From: Prevotella veroralis DSM 19559 = JCM 6290 | GTDB taxonomy: Bacteria; Bacteroidota; Bacteroidia; Bacteroidales; Bacteroidaceae | Length of the DNA stretch: 64,000 nucleotides | Assembly: GCF_000377625.1 (NCBI RefSeq) | Contig: NZ_KB898326.1 | Span: 1-64,000 of the forward strand | Direction of reading: 5' to 3' | Part shown: positions 1-8,525 of the stretch, one piece after another | Layout: every line of letters starts with the position of its first letter | Position numbering within the stretch: position 1 is the first letter of the stretch | Made by a program: the position numbers and the translations under genes | The notes under the pieces: model-generated | What the model saw: only the letters and a program-made list of their open reading frames with translations | Told to the model about the DNA's origin: nothing | The model's database searches: none

Positions 1-261
1 CTTATAACCAAATTGAAAAGTAACATGAAAGGATGTTTAATGAGTGTTTCAGACAGACTTTTACTCAGAAAAAGAGCCATTATAGAAACGGTGAATGATG
101 AACTTAAGAACATTGCACAAGTAGAGCACTCCAGACATAGATGCTTTGACAATTTCATCGTCAACTTATTAGGAGCCATTGCCGCCTATTGTCTGTTTCC
201 AAAGAAGCCTTGTATTAATAATGTACAAAGGACTATGGACACACAGCTTGCATTGTTCTGA
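1..261 (+). CDS. IS982-family transposase, C-terminal part (cut by window start)
   Basis: The frame is open from base 1, so the gene begins upstream and the ATG at 13 is internal. The visible 86 residues include RKRAIIETVNDELKN followed by a stretch ending RHRCFDNFIVNLLGA, which I recognise as the C-terminal end of IS982-type DDE transposases; the late Glu in the ETVND stretch fits the third acidic residue. The protein ends in a short extra tail at a TGA. The right end of the IS probably lies just after the gene, near 262-282, but no target duplication can be checked because the left end is missing. Whether the copy is active cannot be told. Confidence 0.75.
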   Translation, partial: LITKLKSNMKGCLMSVSDRLLLRKRAIIETVNDELKNIAQVEHSRHRCFDNFIVNLLGAIAAYCLFPKKPCINNVQRTMDTQLALF

Positions 262-770
262 ATTCGTCGAACTCACGTTATTTACTCCCCTCTCCATTCG
301 AAGAGGGGGCGGGGGAGAGGCTTTTCTTAACACGGAATACACGGATGGCACGAAGCCTGAAGGCGACACAGAGTTCCTTACGGAACATGGGAATCCACAG
401 AAGCTGACGCCCTTGTCTAATTCAAAATTCATAATTCACAATTCAAAATTATGATTAGTTCTGTTTGAAATAAGGGTTTGCTGTAATGCTCGTGTAATAT
501 AGTTTCAGTGTATCGAGGCTATACCTTGTTAGCTGAAATCGCAGAACTAAAAACAAAGAAACGCCTTCTTCGCTTTGAAGAGGGCGTTTCTTCGTATTGA
601 AGAGAGGCTCTCCTTACATCAAGGAAACGCCTCCTTTGTCTTAAGGAAATCTTTTTCTAACCAGCTTCCATTAGGCACTCCTCCCCTTGGGGGAGGCTGG
701 GTGGGGTTATTCCATTCGGAGAGGGGGCGGGGGTGAGGCTGGTTGTTGACGGGGGTGAGGCTTTTCCTCT
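262..770. other. Gene-free, repeat-filled gap between transposase and hisS
   Basis: No convincing gene. It holds a hairpin repeat (CCCCTCTCCATTCG with GAGGGG arms, about 287-320), four copies of the heptamer TTCANAA at about 421-448, a 22-bp-period array at 555-650, and at about 677-740 a CTCCCC/GGGGAG hairpin followed by a second copy of the first repeat. Open frames across this stretch on both strands are made of the repeats and have no protein-like composition. It is the 3' side of hisS, which reads towards it. Confidence 0.7.
555..650. repeat. 22-bp tandem array, GAAACGCC family, copy E1
   Basis: Four units begin at 555, 577, 599 and 621, with a decayed fifth at 643. Each is 22 bp: a core of GAAACGCCYTCTT or its complement, plus a variable linker. 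The first two units are in opposite orientation and could fold into a hairpin with about 14-bp arms. The left flank (GTTAGCTG ... ACTAAAAACAAAG) is shared with the array at 48898. Confidence 0.85.
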
Positions 771-2135
771 TTATAACTTTACCCTCGCTATCAACTCTTC
801 TGGCGTTACAAGCGTTTGTTCACCAGTAGTCATATTCTTCAAAGTAACCTTTCCCTCTTTCATTTCCGACTCTCCAGCAAGAGCCACGAAGCCGATGTTC
901 TTTGCATTCGCATAACTCATCTGCTTCTTCATCTTTGCTTTATCGGGGAACATCTCAGTGCGAATACCCGCACGACGAGCGGCTGCTACGATTGGAAGAC
1001 AGTATGCTGTCTCCTGCTCACCGAAGTTGATAAAGAGTAATTGAGTGCCTTGTACACTCTCTTTTGGATAAAGGTCTAAGGTGTTCAAAACGTCATATAT
1101 GCGGTCAGCACCAAAGCTGATACCAACGCCAGAGAGCCCTGGCATACCGAAGATTCCCGTGAGATTGTCATATCGACCACCACCAGTAATAGAGCCAATC
1201 TGCACATCTAACGCCTTAACCTCAAATATGGCGCCAGTGTAATAATTAAGTCCTCGTGCCAAGGTAAGGTCGAGTTGTATCTCATTCTTTAGTCCGGACG
1301 TCTTCAACATATCAAGGATAAAGCGTGTTTCCTCAACTCCCTTTAGTCCAGTCTCACTCTCCTTCAAGGCTTCCGCAATCACTGCTAACTTCTCTTCATT
1401 GGTTCCTTCTAACTTAATGATAGGTTGCAACTTAGCAATAGCATCCTCTGATATACCATCCGCACGCAACTCTTCGTTTACATTCTCAAGTCCTATCTTA
1501 TCGAGCTTATCAATGGCAACAGTGATATCAACAATCTTATCCTTCTCACCAATCACCTCGGCAATACCCGTGAGAATCTTTCTATTGTTGATCTTTATCT
1601 GTACTCTCACCCCTAACTTGGTGAAGACTGTGTCCACAATCTGCATTAGTTCCACCTCATTTAATAGTGAGTCAGAACCTACAACATCGGCATCACACTG
1701 GTAAAACTCACGATAACGACCCTTTTGTGGGCGGTCGGCACGCCATACCGGTTGTATTTGATAACGCTTGAAAGGTAACTGTAATTCTTCACGATGCATG
1801 ACTACATAGCGTGCGAAGGGGACAGTAAGATCGTAACGAAGTCCCTTCTCGCATAGTTTCGTTTGCATCTTCAACGTGTTACGCCCCTTTAATTCATCGT
1901 TACTAACCGACTTCAGATAGTCACCAGAGTTCAACACCTTGAAGAGGAGTTTGTCTCCTTCATCGCCATACTTGCCCATTAAGGTGTGTAAAGTCTCCAT
2001 GGCAGGTGTCTCAATCTGCTGAAATCCATACAAAGCATAGACACTTTTGATAGTATCGAATATGTAGTTACGTTTTGCCATCTCCTCTGGTCCGAAGTCA
2101 CGGGTGCCCTTTGGGATGGAAGGTTTATTTGCCAT
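771..2135 (-). CDS. hisS: Histidyl-tRNA synthetase
   Basis: Cytoplasmic class II aminoacyl-tRNA synthetase that charges tRNA-His. The 454 residues carry the start KGTRDFGP (9-16), motif 2 around residues 121-151 ([15 protein letters not shown]), the histidine-specific [10 protein letters not shown] (292-301), GGGRYDNL (318-325) and motif 3 ([10 protein letters not shown], 337-346), followed by an anticodon-binding domain. Length is normal for the family. It lies 189 bp downstream of purA on the same strand; I see no clear TAnnTTTG promoter in that gap, so read-through from fur-purA is possible. The 3' side runs into repeats. Confidence 0.97.
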   Translation of the reverse strand: MANKPSIPKGTRDFGPEEMAKRNYIFDTIKSVYALYGFQQIETPAMETLHTLMGKYGDEGDKLLFKVLNSGDYLKSVSNDELKGRNTLKMQTKLCEKGLRYDLTVPFARYVVMHREELQLPFKRYQIQPVWRADRPQKGRYREFYQCDADVVGSDSLLNEVELMQIVDTVFTKLGVRVQIKINNRKILTGIAEVIGEKDKIVDITVAIDKLDKIGLENVNEELRADGISEDAIAKLQPIIKLEGTNEEKLAVIAEALKESETGLKGVEETRFILDMLKTSGLKNEIQLDLTLARGLNYYTGAIFEVKALDVQIGSITGGGRYDNLTGIFGMPGLSGVGISFGADRIYDVLNTLDLYPKESVQGTQLLFINFGEQETAYCLPIVAAARRAGIRTEMFPDKAKMKKQMSYANAKNIGFVALAGESEMKEGKVTLKNMTTGEQTLVTPEELIARVKL

Positions 2136-2324
2136 TGTCTGTTATTGTTATTCTTCTTAATATAAAAAAGGAGTTAAGAGCGTCAAAAGAGATAGAGAAG
2201 TGAAAGAAACGATATTGTCAGTAATAGAGGAGAGAACCATCTAATGACCTTATATCCTTGTTCTTTTACTTCCCTAACAACCTTATTCTCTTAACTATTC
2301 AAAATTCTTTTGTTCCTATATTGA

Positions 2325-3599
2325 TTATAAAACGATTGTCTGCTCGCGGTCAGGACCGATAGAGATAATACCGATTTTTGTCTCAAGATACTCCTCCAAG
2401 AAAGCAACATAATCGCGGAACTCCTGTGGAAACTCTGCTGCTGAGCGACATTGAGTCATATCCTTCTTCCAGCCACGGAACTCCTTATAGACAGGCTTAA
2501 CATCGTCTATCTCGTATGGGAAATTCTGTGTTTGTGTACCGTCAGGAAGCTCGTATGCAACACAAGCCTTGATGGTTTCGAAGGTATCAAGTACGTCACT
2601 CTTCATCATAATAAGCTCTGTCACACCATCAACCATTACTGAGTAACGAAGCTGAACAAGGTCTATCCAACCGCAACGACGCTCTCTTCCAGTTACAGCA
2701 CCATACTCATGACCAAGGTCACGGATCTTCTTTCCAGTCTCATCAAACAACTCAGTAGGGAATGGACCAGCACCAACTCGAGTGCAGTAAGCCTTCATAA
2801 TGCCATAGACATTACCTATCTTATTAGGTCCAATACCTAATCCCGTGCAAGCTCCGGCACATATAGTATTGGATGAAGTAACAAATGGATAAGAACCGAA
2901 GTCGACGTCAAGCATCGTTCCTTGAGCACCTTCGCAAAGAATGTTCTTACCGTCACGCAATAGGTGATTGATTACATGTTCTGAGTCGATGAACTCAAAC
3001 TCTTTCATGTACTCAATACCTTCCATCCACAGCTTCTCGGTCTCTTCAAAACCCTCAAAGTCAGTCCAGCCCAATGCTGCCAACATCTTCATGTGACGTT
3101 CCTTGTGCTCCGTATATTTGCGCTCAAAGTCACATAAGATATCACCAACACGCAATCCATTACGGCTAACCTTATCTGTGTAGGTAGGACCAATACCTTT
3201 TCCAGTTGTGCCAACCTTATCCTTTCCCTTTGCAGCCTCGTATGCTCTATCAAGGATGCGATGGGTAGGCATGATGAGATGAGCCTTCTTTGAGATGCGC
3301 AAGCGTTGCTTAAGTGGGTGCCCACTAAGCTCTAAGTCCTTTGCTTCTCCCATAAAGAGATCTGGAGCCAATACCACTCCATTGCCAATGATGTTGACCT
3401 TTCCTCCCTGGAAGATACCCGATGGAATGGAACGCAAAACATACTTCTCTCCCTCGAATTCAAGCGTATGTCCAGCATTAGGACCACCCTGAAAACGGGC
3501 TATAACATCATAATGTGGTGTGAGCACATCTACGACCTTTCCCTTACCTTCATCACCCCATTGGAGACCCAACAGGACATCAACTTTACCTGTGTTCAT
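2325..3599 (-). CDS. purA: Adenylosuccinate synthetase
   Basis: Joins IMP and aspartate using GTP in the first committed step to AMP. The 424 residues show the N-terminal GLQWGDEGKGKVVD (11-24), GGPNAGHT (38-45), the GTTGKGIGPTYTDK segment, GAQGTMLDVDFGSYP and VTGRERRCGWID, all hallmarks of PurA. The ATG overlaps the TGA of fur in an ATGA junction (3596-3599), so the two are surely co-transcribed and probably translationally coupled. Full length, no anomaly. Confidence 0.97.
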   Translation of the reverse strand: MNTGKVDVLLGLQWGDEGKGKVVDVLTPHYDVIARFQGGPNAGHTLEFEGEKYVLRSIPSGIFQGGKVNIIGNGVVLAPDLFMGEAKDLELSGHPLKQRLRISKKAHLIMPTHRILDRAYEAAKGKDKVGTTGKGIGPTYTDKVSRNGLRVGDILCDFERKYTEHKERHMKMLAALGWTDFEGFEETEKLWMEGIEYMKEFEFIDSEHVINHLLRDGKNILCEGAQGTMLDVDFGSYPFVTSSNTICAGACTGLGIGPNKIGNVYGIMKAYCTRVGAGPFPTELFDETGKKIRDLGHEYGAVTGRERRCGWIDLVQLRYSVMVDGVTELIMMKSDVLDTFETIKACVAYELPDGTQTQNFPYEIDDVKPVYKEFRGWKKDMTQCRSAAEFPQEFRDYVAFLEEYLETKIGIISIGPDREQTIVL

Positions 3600-4102
3600 T
3601 TGCTTTTATGTGAGTTTTTACCTTGCTTTTGGGTTAAGAACTTGCTCTTCTGACGTGACAGAACAGCCTGGCAACGAGAGCATATACCATATATATATAA
3701 GGAGAAACCATCTCTGCGGAACCGATGAAACTTAGTGTTCTTAATCGCCTCAGTGATCTCTGGAGATTCAACTTCAGTCACTGTTCCACAGACAGTACAT
3801 ATCTGGTGGATATGATCTTCATTATCGTAACAAGCCTCATACTTGGTTTGTCCGATGAAACGATGTCGAACAACAAGGCGCAATTCTATGAACAGGCGCA
3901 TTGTATTGTACAGTGTTGCACGGGATACACGAAAGTTCCTTGCCTCAAGTTCTGTACCCAACTCTTCTAAAGAGAAATGCCCTTTCATGTCATACACCGC
4001 ATCAAGAATGGCATACCGCTCTGATGTCTTGCGATGATTATTCGCTTCGAGGTACTCATCCAGAATATCTCGAACTCTTTTCTTGACTATGTCTTTAGTC
4101 AC
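3596..4102 (-). CDS. Fur-family metal-responsive transcriptional repressor
   Basis: A 168-residue Fur-family regulator: N-terminal winged helix with the conserved RYAILDAVY segment, then the dimer domain with DHIHQICTVCG and a second CxxC (GICSRC) that would hold structural zinc. An open frame reaches back to a TTG at 4126, but that codon is part of a TAACTTTG -7 element, so I chose the GTG at 4102, about 18 nt after the expected transcript start. Whether it senses iron, zinc or peroxide (PerR-like) cannot be read from the sequence. It is the first gene of an operon with purA (ATGA overlap). Confidence 0.9.
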   Translation of the reverse strand: MTKDIVKKRVRDILDEYLEANNHRKTSERYAILDAVYDMKGHFSLEELGTELEARNFRVSRATLYNTMRLFIELRLVVRHRFIGQTKYEACYDNEDHIHQICTVCGTVTEVESPEITEAIKNTKFHRFRRDGFSLYIYGICSRCQAVLSRQKSKFLTQKQGKNSHKSK

Positions 4103-4123
4103 AACTAACTGATTAAATTCGCA

Positions 4124-4131
4124 CAAAGTTA
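4124..4131 (-). promoter_or_regulatory. Promoter -7 element of fur-purA
   Basis: TAACTTTG on the minus strand matches the Bacteroidetes TAnnTTTG consensus. It covers the TTG that would otherwise be the longest start of fur, and so decides for the GTG at 4102. Confidence 0.7.
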
Positions 4132-4697
4132 GTATTTTTTAATGATATAACTATTATGTGGTAATAAAAAAAAGTTAAAGGGTTGCGGAATGACTATAAC
4201 TCTTATGAGCACTGATATATGGTGAGTTCCTCCACGATGAGGCTTATCTATGACAGTGCCTATTATGGTTTAATATAGTTGATGGTTATTGTCTAAGCTT
4301 ATTGGAATGTAAGATGGGCAGACGATAGTATTCCTTCTAAACCACTCAAAACCCTATTTTATTTTTAATTTTAGTTGCTGTCATTTTTAACATTTGCGTT
4401 AGGATGTTGGTAATCAGCGTGTTATTTGTTGTAAATGAGTGACAGAAGTGACAGCAAAATTATTTTCTGTCTTTCGTTCCTGACCTTTATCTCTTCTCTT
4501 TCTTCGCTCCTTATGTCTACTTCTGAAGAGTAGAATCCTATTCAGAACGTACTGATACTTTTTAAGTAAGATTGCTTGTTTTGTTCACCAATGATACCAT
4601 TATACAACTACTTTTACTACCCTCCATATTAATAATGTAGTGTTTGAGAAAGCCGTGATAGATACGTCAGTATCGTAGTTGAGATTTTCTTCCATTT

Positions 4698-4807
4698 GAA
4701 AGAGGTGTTCCCTTGATGTGAAGAGAGCTTCTCCTTAATTTGAAGAAGGCGTTCCTTCGATGTGACGAAACGCCCTCTTTGCAATCACGAAACGCCTTCT
4801 TTAGATG
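4698..4807. repeat. 22-bp tandem array, GAAACGCC family, copy E2
   Basis: Five consecutive 22-bp units begin at 4698, 4720, 4742, 4764 and 4786 with no insertions or deletions between them. The first three carry the GGCGTTYC orientation, the last two GAAACGCC. Linkers (for example GATGT, AATTT, GCAAT) vary freely while the spacing does not. Confidence 0.9.
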
Positions 4808-4823
4808 AAGAGGATACAACATA

Positions 4824-4962
4824 GTAGGGACAGACGCCCTCGTCTGTCCGCCAAATCACGGCAAATAAAAGCCTCCCCAAGCCCCTCCAAAGGAGGGGAT
4901 GTTGCCTAACGGGATGCCATATAAGGGTAAATGAGCAGACAGACGAGGACGTCTGTCCCTAC
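4824..4962. mobile_element. 139-bp MITE-like element, copy 1
   Basis: Begins GTAGGGACAGACG and ends CGTCTGTCCCTAC, with terminal inverted repeats of at least 13 bp; the left end is itself a palindrome (GGACAGACG, CCCT, CGTCTGTCC). The interior holds a CCCCTCC/GGAGGGG hairpin. Two further copies of exactly the same length lie at 6627 (inverted) and 59146 (same orientation). There is no coding capacity, so movement would need a transposase in trans. Confidence 0.8.
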
Positions 4963-5072
4963 TTTGAAGCCTCACCCCCCCTTCCCCTCTCCGAATGGAG
5001 AGGGGCGTGAATACTCCCATTTACATGTACGCCAATACCTGACAGATACAGAGGTAATAGTATTTTAAAATG

Positions 5073-5160
5073 AAAGAAACGCCTTCTTTCAATCGAAGAG
5101 GGCGTTTCCTTGCCATGAAAAGGGCGTCTCTTCACATCGAAGAAACGCCCTCTTTGTTTG
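5073..5160. repeat. 22-bp tandem array, GAAACGCC family, copy E3
   Basis: Four exact 22-bp units start at 5073, 5095, 5117 and 5139, oriented forward, reverse, reverse, forward. Neighbouring opposed units could pair as hairpins. The array lies about 185 bp upstream of the pncB promoter. Confidence 0.88.
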
Positions 5161-5321
5161 CAAACAATGCTATCTACTCCCCTCTCCATTCGGAGAGGGG
5201 CGGGGGTGAGGCTCCTTCTTTCCCCTTGAGAGAGGCTGGGAGGAGTGTCCAGACGAAAGGCGTCTGTCCCTACTATGGTACCAACTGCAATATTTGATGT
5301 GTATGTTTTCCTGTAAAATAC

Positions 5322-5352
5322 TTTGTTTTTCGGTTTCTTTTTTATACTTTTG
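5322..5352 (+). promoter_or_regulatory. Promoter of pncB
   Basis: TTTG at 5322-5325 and TACTTTTG at 5345-5352, 19 bp apart, match both Bacteroidetes sigma elements. This gives a leader of about 22 nt before the ATG at 5379. Confidence 0.75.
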
Positions 5353-5378
5353 ACGACAGAAAAAGACTTACAAGATAA

Positions 5379-6584
5379 ATGAGACAAATCATCAATCATT
5401 TCACTGACGATGACCTTTATAAGCTGACAATGTGCTGCGCTGTCATCGATAACTTCCCTCGTGCACATGTTTGTTACCAGTTTGTTGATCGTGATGACAC
5501 GGTTTATCCCGATGGATTTGCACGTGAAGTGGAACATCAGATAGAGCTTTTAGAGTCGGTTATCATCACTCAAGAGGAGATAAACTTCCTACGTCGTAAG
5601 TGCAATTACTTGCCTGAATGGTTCTTAACTTACCTACGTGGTTTCCGCTTCTCACGCGATTGGGTGAAGGTGTGGCAGACCTCGGAAGGGCACTTACACA
5701 TAGAGTTTGAAGGCTTATGGGCAGACACTATCCTACTCGAAGTGAAGGTTCTTGCCATCGTATCAGAGCTTTTCTATATGTTTAATGAGCAAGCACAAAG
5801 TTTCGATTATCAGCTCCTCTACGATAAGACTTACCATAAGGCGGAACGCTTATTAGAGGCTGGTTGTGTCTTCTCCGACTTCGGTACGCGTCGTCGTGCC
5901 AGCTTGAAAGCAGAAGAGATAGCTGTCCGCGCGATGAAAGACTGTTATGAGAGTAAGGTGTGGAAGGGCAAGTTTGTGGGTACTAGCAATATACACCTTG
6001 CGATGAAGTATGACCTCATGCCAGTGGGTACAATGGCGCATGAATTCATCTGTGCAATAGGTGGTATGTTTGGTCCGCAGATGGCTAATTACATGGCAAT
6101 GGAGGCTTGGCGCAAAACATACAGGGGTGCTCTTGGTACTTATTTGTACGATTCTTTCGGTTGGGACATCTTCTCTTACAACTTCTCGGAAGACTTTGCT
6201 AATCAGTTCAAGGGACTTCGCATTGATTCAGGCGACAATCATGAGCAGTTGGATAAGATTATTGCTAAGTATAAATCGTTCGGTATCGATGCCCGTGACA
6301 AACAGATTCTTTTCTCCAATGCACTCGATACTGATCGTGCGATAGAGTTACAAAGCTACGCCGAAGGAAAGGTAAAACCTGCATTCGGGATAGGCACTCA
6401 CTTCACCAATGACTTCCCACATGTAAAGCCCATGAACATCGTTATTAAGCTCGTTGCTGTTAAGATAACTGAGTCGTGGCCATACTATAATGACACCTGC
6501 AAGATATCGGAGGATAAGGGCAAGCATACGGGTAAGCCTGAGGTAATCAAGCGTTTTATGGAGGCGATACATTATAAGGAGTGA
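5379..6584 (+). CDS. pncB: Nicotinate phosphoribosyltransferase
   Basis: Converts nicotinate and PRPP to nicotinate mononucleotide in the Preiss-Handler NAD salvage route. The 401-residue protein has the PncB signature segments FSDFGTRRRASLKAEEI, KFVGTSNIHLAMKYDLMPVG, the phosphoribosyl-binding LRIDSGD and GIGTHFTND. Length matches the bacterial enzyme. It stands alone: repeats lie on both sides, and the next gene downstream is convergent. Confidence 0.96.
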   Translation: MRQIINHFTDDDLYKLTMCCAVIDNFPRAHVCYQFVDRDDTVYPDGFAREVEHQIELLESVIITQEEINFLRRKCNYLPEWFLTYLRGFRFSRDWVKVWQTSEGHLHIEFEGLWADTILLEVKVLAIVSELFYMFNEQAQSFDYQLLYDKTYHKAERLLEAGCVFSDFGTRRRASLKAEEIAVRAMKDCYESKVWKGKFVGTSNIHLAMKYDLMPVGTMAHEFICAIGGMFGPQMANYMAMEAWRKTYRGALGTYLYDSFGWDIFSYNFSEDFANQFKGLRIDSGDNHEQLDKIIAKYKSFGIDARDKQILFSNALDTDRAIELQSYAEGKVKPAFGIGTHFTNDFPHVKPMNIVIKLVAVKITESWPYYNDTCKISEDKGKHTGKPEVIKRFMEAIHYKE

Positions 6585-6626
6585 GGTGTATTAGATGGTT
6601 ATTTCCAATCAAAATAGTACACCAAA

Positions 6627-6765
6627 GTAGGGACAGACGCCCTCGTCTGTCCGCCCATTTACCCTTTTATAACACTCCGTTAGGCAACATCCCCTCCTTT
6701 GGAGGGGCTTGGGGAGGCTTTTATTTGTCGTGATTTGGCGGACAGACGAGGGCATCTGTCCCTAC
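6627..6765. mobile_element. 139-bp MITE-like element, copy 2 (inverted)
   Basis: Same 139-bp length and same GTAGGGACAGACG ends as the copies at 4824 and 59146, but the interior (GTTAGGCAACATCCCCTCC) runs the other way. Here the ends extend by four more matching bases (CAAA at the left, TTTG at the right). Confidence 0.8.
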
Positions 6766-6786
6766 TTTGTGACATGTTTTTTAATC

Positions 6787-6896
6787 AAAGGAACGCCCCT
6801 TTCAAAATGGCGAAGGCGTTTTCTTGATACGAAGGAGGCGTTTCCTTACAATGAAGAAGGCGTTTCTTCGTATTGAAGAAACGCCCCCTTTGTTTA
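6787..6896. repeat. 22-bp tandem array, GAAACGCC family, copy E4
   Basis: Five units of exactly 22 bp at 6787, 6809, 6831, 6853 and 6875. The outer two carry the ACGCCCC orientation and the three inner ones GGCGTTT. The array ends 17 bp from the stop codon of the MATE gene. Confidence 0.88.
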
Positions 6897-6913
6897 CTAA
6901 TAATAGTATCTTC

Positions 6914-8269
6914 CTATTCAGCAGACTCTTCTATGCGCTTCAAACCCTTCTGGTAATAAATGTAATAAAGTATTCCTGCGGTCGTTAAACCAAATGGGAA
7001 GGCATACCAAATACCCAGAAGTTGATAATTCATAACCACTCCGAAGAGGTAACCCAATGGCAATGACACGATGAAAAAGGCGATGAATGCAATCCAAATC
7101 AGCGGTTTCACAACAGCGATTCCACGCATGGCATTGGCGTAATTACTCTGCATTCCGTCGCCAAACTGGTAGATCATAAAGGGGACAATAGTCATGGATA
7201 CCATCGAGATAACATCTGTATTGTCAGTAAATAAGCCTCCAATGCTATGGCGGAAGAGGAAGACTGGGATAGAGGTCGTCATCGCAAGAAGGAAAACAAG
7301 GTGTATGCCAGCTGTCGCCGTATGCCTAACTGCAGTGTAATCACGCTGTCCCATGAAGTTACTGATGCGTACCGCTACTGCTGCCGCAAGCCCATAATAA
7401 ATCATATAACCCAGTTGGGAGATGGTCAACATGACCTGATGTGCAGCTAAGGCGGTTGTTCCGAACCATCCAACCATGATACTCGATAAGCTGAAAGCGG
7501 CGGTTTCCATACCCATTTGTAAGGCTAATGGCAATCCGAGAACAGTGATTTTTCTGAAGTCAGGGCGGTTCGTGTTGCCTTGACTCCAGCCCTTTCTGTA
7601 TTCTTTGTACTTCTTACTAAAGAAGAAGATACCCACCATCACGATTGCCATCGCTATACGAGAAATCATCGTAGAAAGCCCTGCACCGATCAGACCTAAC
7701 TCACTCATTCCAAGGTGACCATATATGAGAACCCAGTTACCGAATATATTCATAACGTTGCCACTGATCAGTATCCACATAGCCACTCGGGTGTCTGTAA
7801 TGCCATCCGTAAACTGTCGGAAGGTGTTAAACCAACATACGAAAGGCAGTGAAACAAGCTGTATGATGAAGTAAGGACGTATAAGAGGAAGAAGCTCTTT
7901 GGGCTGTCCCAAATGTTCGAGATTAGCGTATAATAACCCCATGATAGCCGATAAGAACACCGCCATACAGGTGTTAGCTGCCACCGCACTCTTCATGAGT
8001 TCGCCAATACGGTGCGTCTTTTCCTGTCCGTAAAGCGTACCGACAAGAGCCGTGATAGCGTAAGTGAAGCCTACAGCAAAGATGATTACCAACGTAAACA
8101 TATTGTTGACAAATGCCGCAGCAGCCAACTCCTTGGTGCTATGATGCCCAATCATCAGGGTGTCGGCGAAGTTAAGAATGAGGTTACCTAACTGTCCGAT
8201 GATGATAGGTACACCTAAATAAGTAAGGTTGCGATAGTGTGTTTCGTATCTTGAAAACTGATATGACAT
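6914..8269 (-). CDS. MATE-family multidrug efflux transporter
   Basis: Inner-membrane antiporter of the MATE family, 451 residues with about 12 hydrophobic segments in two similar halves. Typical pieces are GVPIIIGQLGNLILNFADT near the N-terminus and GMETAAFSLSSIMVGWFG at the start of the second half. Substrate and coupling ion (Na+ or H+) cannot be told. It is monocistronic, with its own promoter at 8304 and a repeat-filled convergent gap downstream. A second, only distantly similar MATE gene lies at 42800. Confidence 0.92.
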   Translation of the reverse strand: MSYQFSRYETHYRNLTYLGVPIIIGQLGNLILNFADTLMIGHHSTKELAAAAFVNNMFTLVIIFAVGFTYAITALVGTLYGQEKTHRIGELMKSAVAANTCMAVFLSAIMGLLYANLEHLGQPKELLPLIRPYFIIQLVSLPFVCWFNTFRQFTDGITDTRVAMWILISGNVMNIFGNWVLIYGHLGMSELGLIGAGLSTMISRIAMAIVMVGIFFFSKKYKEYRKGWSQGNTNRPDFRKITVLGLPLALQMGMETAAFSLSSIMVGWFGTTALAAHQVMLTISQLGYMIYYGLAAAVAVRISNFMGQRDYTAVRHTATAGIHLVFLLAMTTSIPVFLFRHSIGGLFTDNTDVISMVSMTIVPFMIYQFGDGMQSNYANAMRGIAVVKPLIWIAFIAFFIVSLPLGYLFGVVMNYQLLGIWYAFPFGLTTAGILYYIYYQKGLKRIEESAE

Positions 8270-8303
8270 ACTGTTGTTTCCTGCTTTTATATGATTAATG
8301 GTG

Positions 8304-8311
8304 CAAAGGTA
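8304..8311 (-). promoter_or_regulatory. Promoter -7 element of the MATE gene
   Basis: TACCTTTG on the minus strand, about 35 bp before the ATG at 8269. Confidence 0.65.
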
Positions 8312-8470
8312 CGAAATAAAAGCGTATTGTTATGCGCTTTTATAATAATCTTCTCTCTTCCAATGGAATACTGTAAGTTTTCCTCCCGTTGCTTTTCTTG
8401 GTTTGAATGAACCTTTTTATTTTTGTAACAAAACCTATCCTCTCGATACCAGATAGGCTGGGGTAGGTAC

Positions 8471-8501
8471 GAAAAAGAGGAAACCTGTAGGCTTCCTCTT
8501 T
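8471..8501 (-). terminator. Terminator of the outer-membrane barrel gene
   Basis: AAGAGGAA and TTCCTCTT arms, with a run of five U on the minus strand, lie just past the stop at 8526. Confidence 0.75.
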
Positions 8502-8525
8502 GTTATTTCATTTGTAAATAAGGGT

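Larger units (their letters stand above)
4132..5320. other. Long gap between divergent fur and pncB, mostly repeats
   Basis: No supported gene. Bases 4132-4690 are AT-rich and mostly unexplained; within them TTGCTGTCA (about 4376) and TGACAGCAAAA (about 4452) form a loose inverted pair some 70 bp apart, with another TGACAG between. From 4698 on come two 22-bp arrays, a 139-bp MITE-like element, two CCCCTCTCC hairpin repeats (about 4975-5005 and 5172-5215) and a single half-element at about 5244-5273. A long minus-strand frame across 4959-5537 is repeat-derived. Confidence 0.7.
6585..6913. other. Convergent gap pncB / MATE, filled with repeats
   Basis: About 330 bp with no gene. It contains the second MITE-like copy (6627-6765) and a 22-bp array (6787-6896). 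I see no other transcription terminator for either gene, so the arrays may serve as the 3' boundary of both. Confidence 0.75.

Noticed and set aside
421..448. TTCANAA heptamer repeat as a regulatory site
   Set aside because: Short AT-rich repeats of this type are common in Bacteroidales intergenic DNA; only four copies and no gene start near.
169..454. Overlapping open frames on both strands after the transposase
   Set aside because: They lie across the hairpin repeat and the TTCANAA heptamers and have no start signals or recognisable domain.
4959..5537. 192-codon open frame on the minus strand
   Set aside because: It runs through hairpin repeats, a 22-bp array and the start of pncB; the translation is repeat-derived and has no protein-like features.
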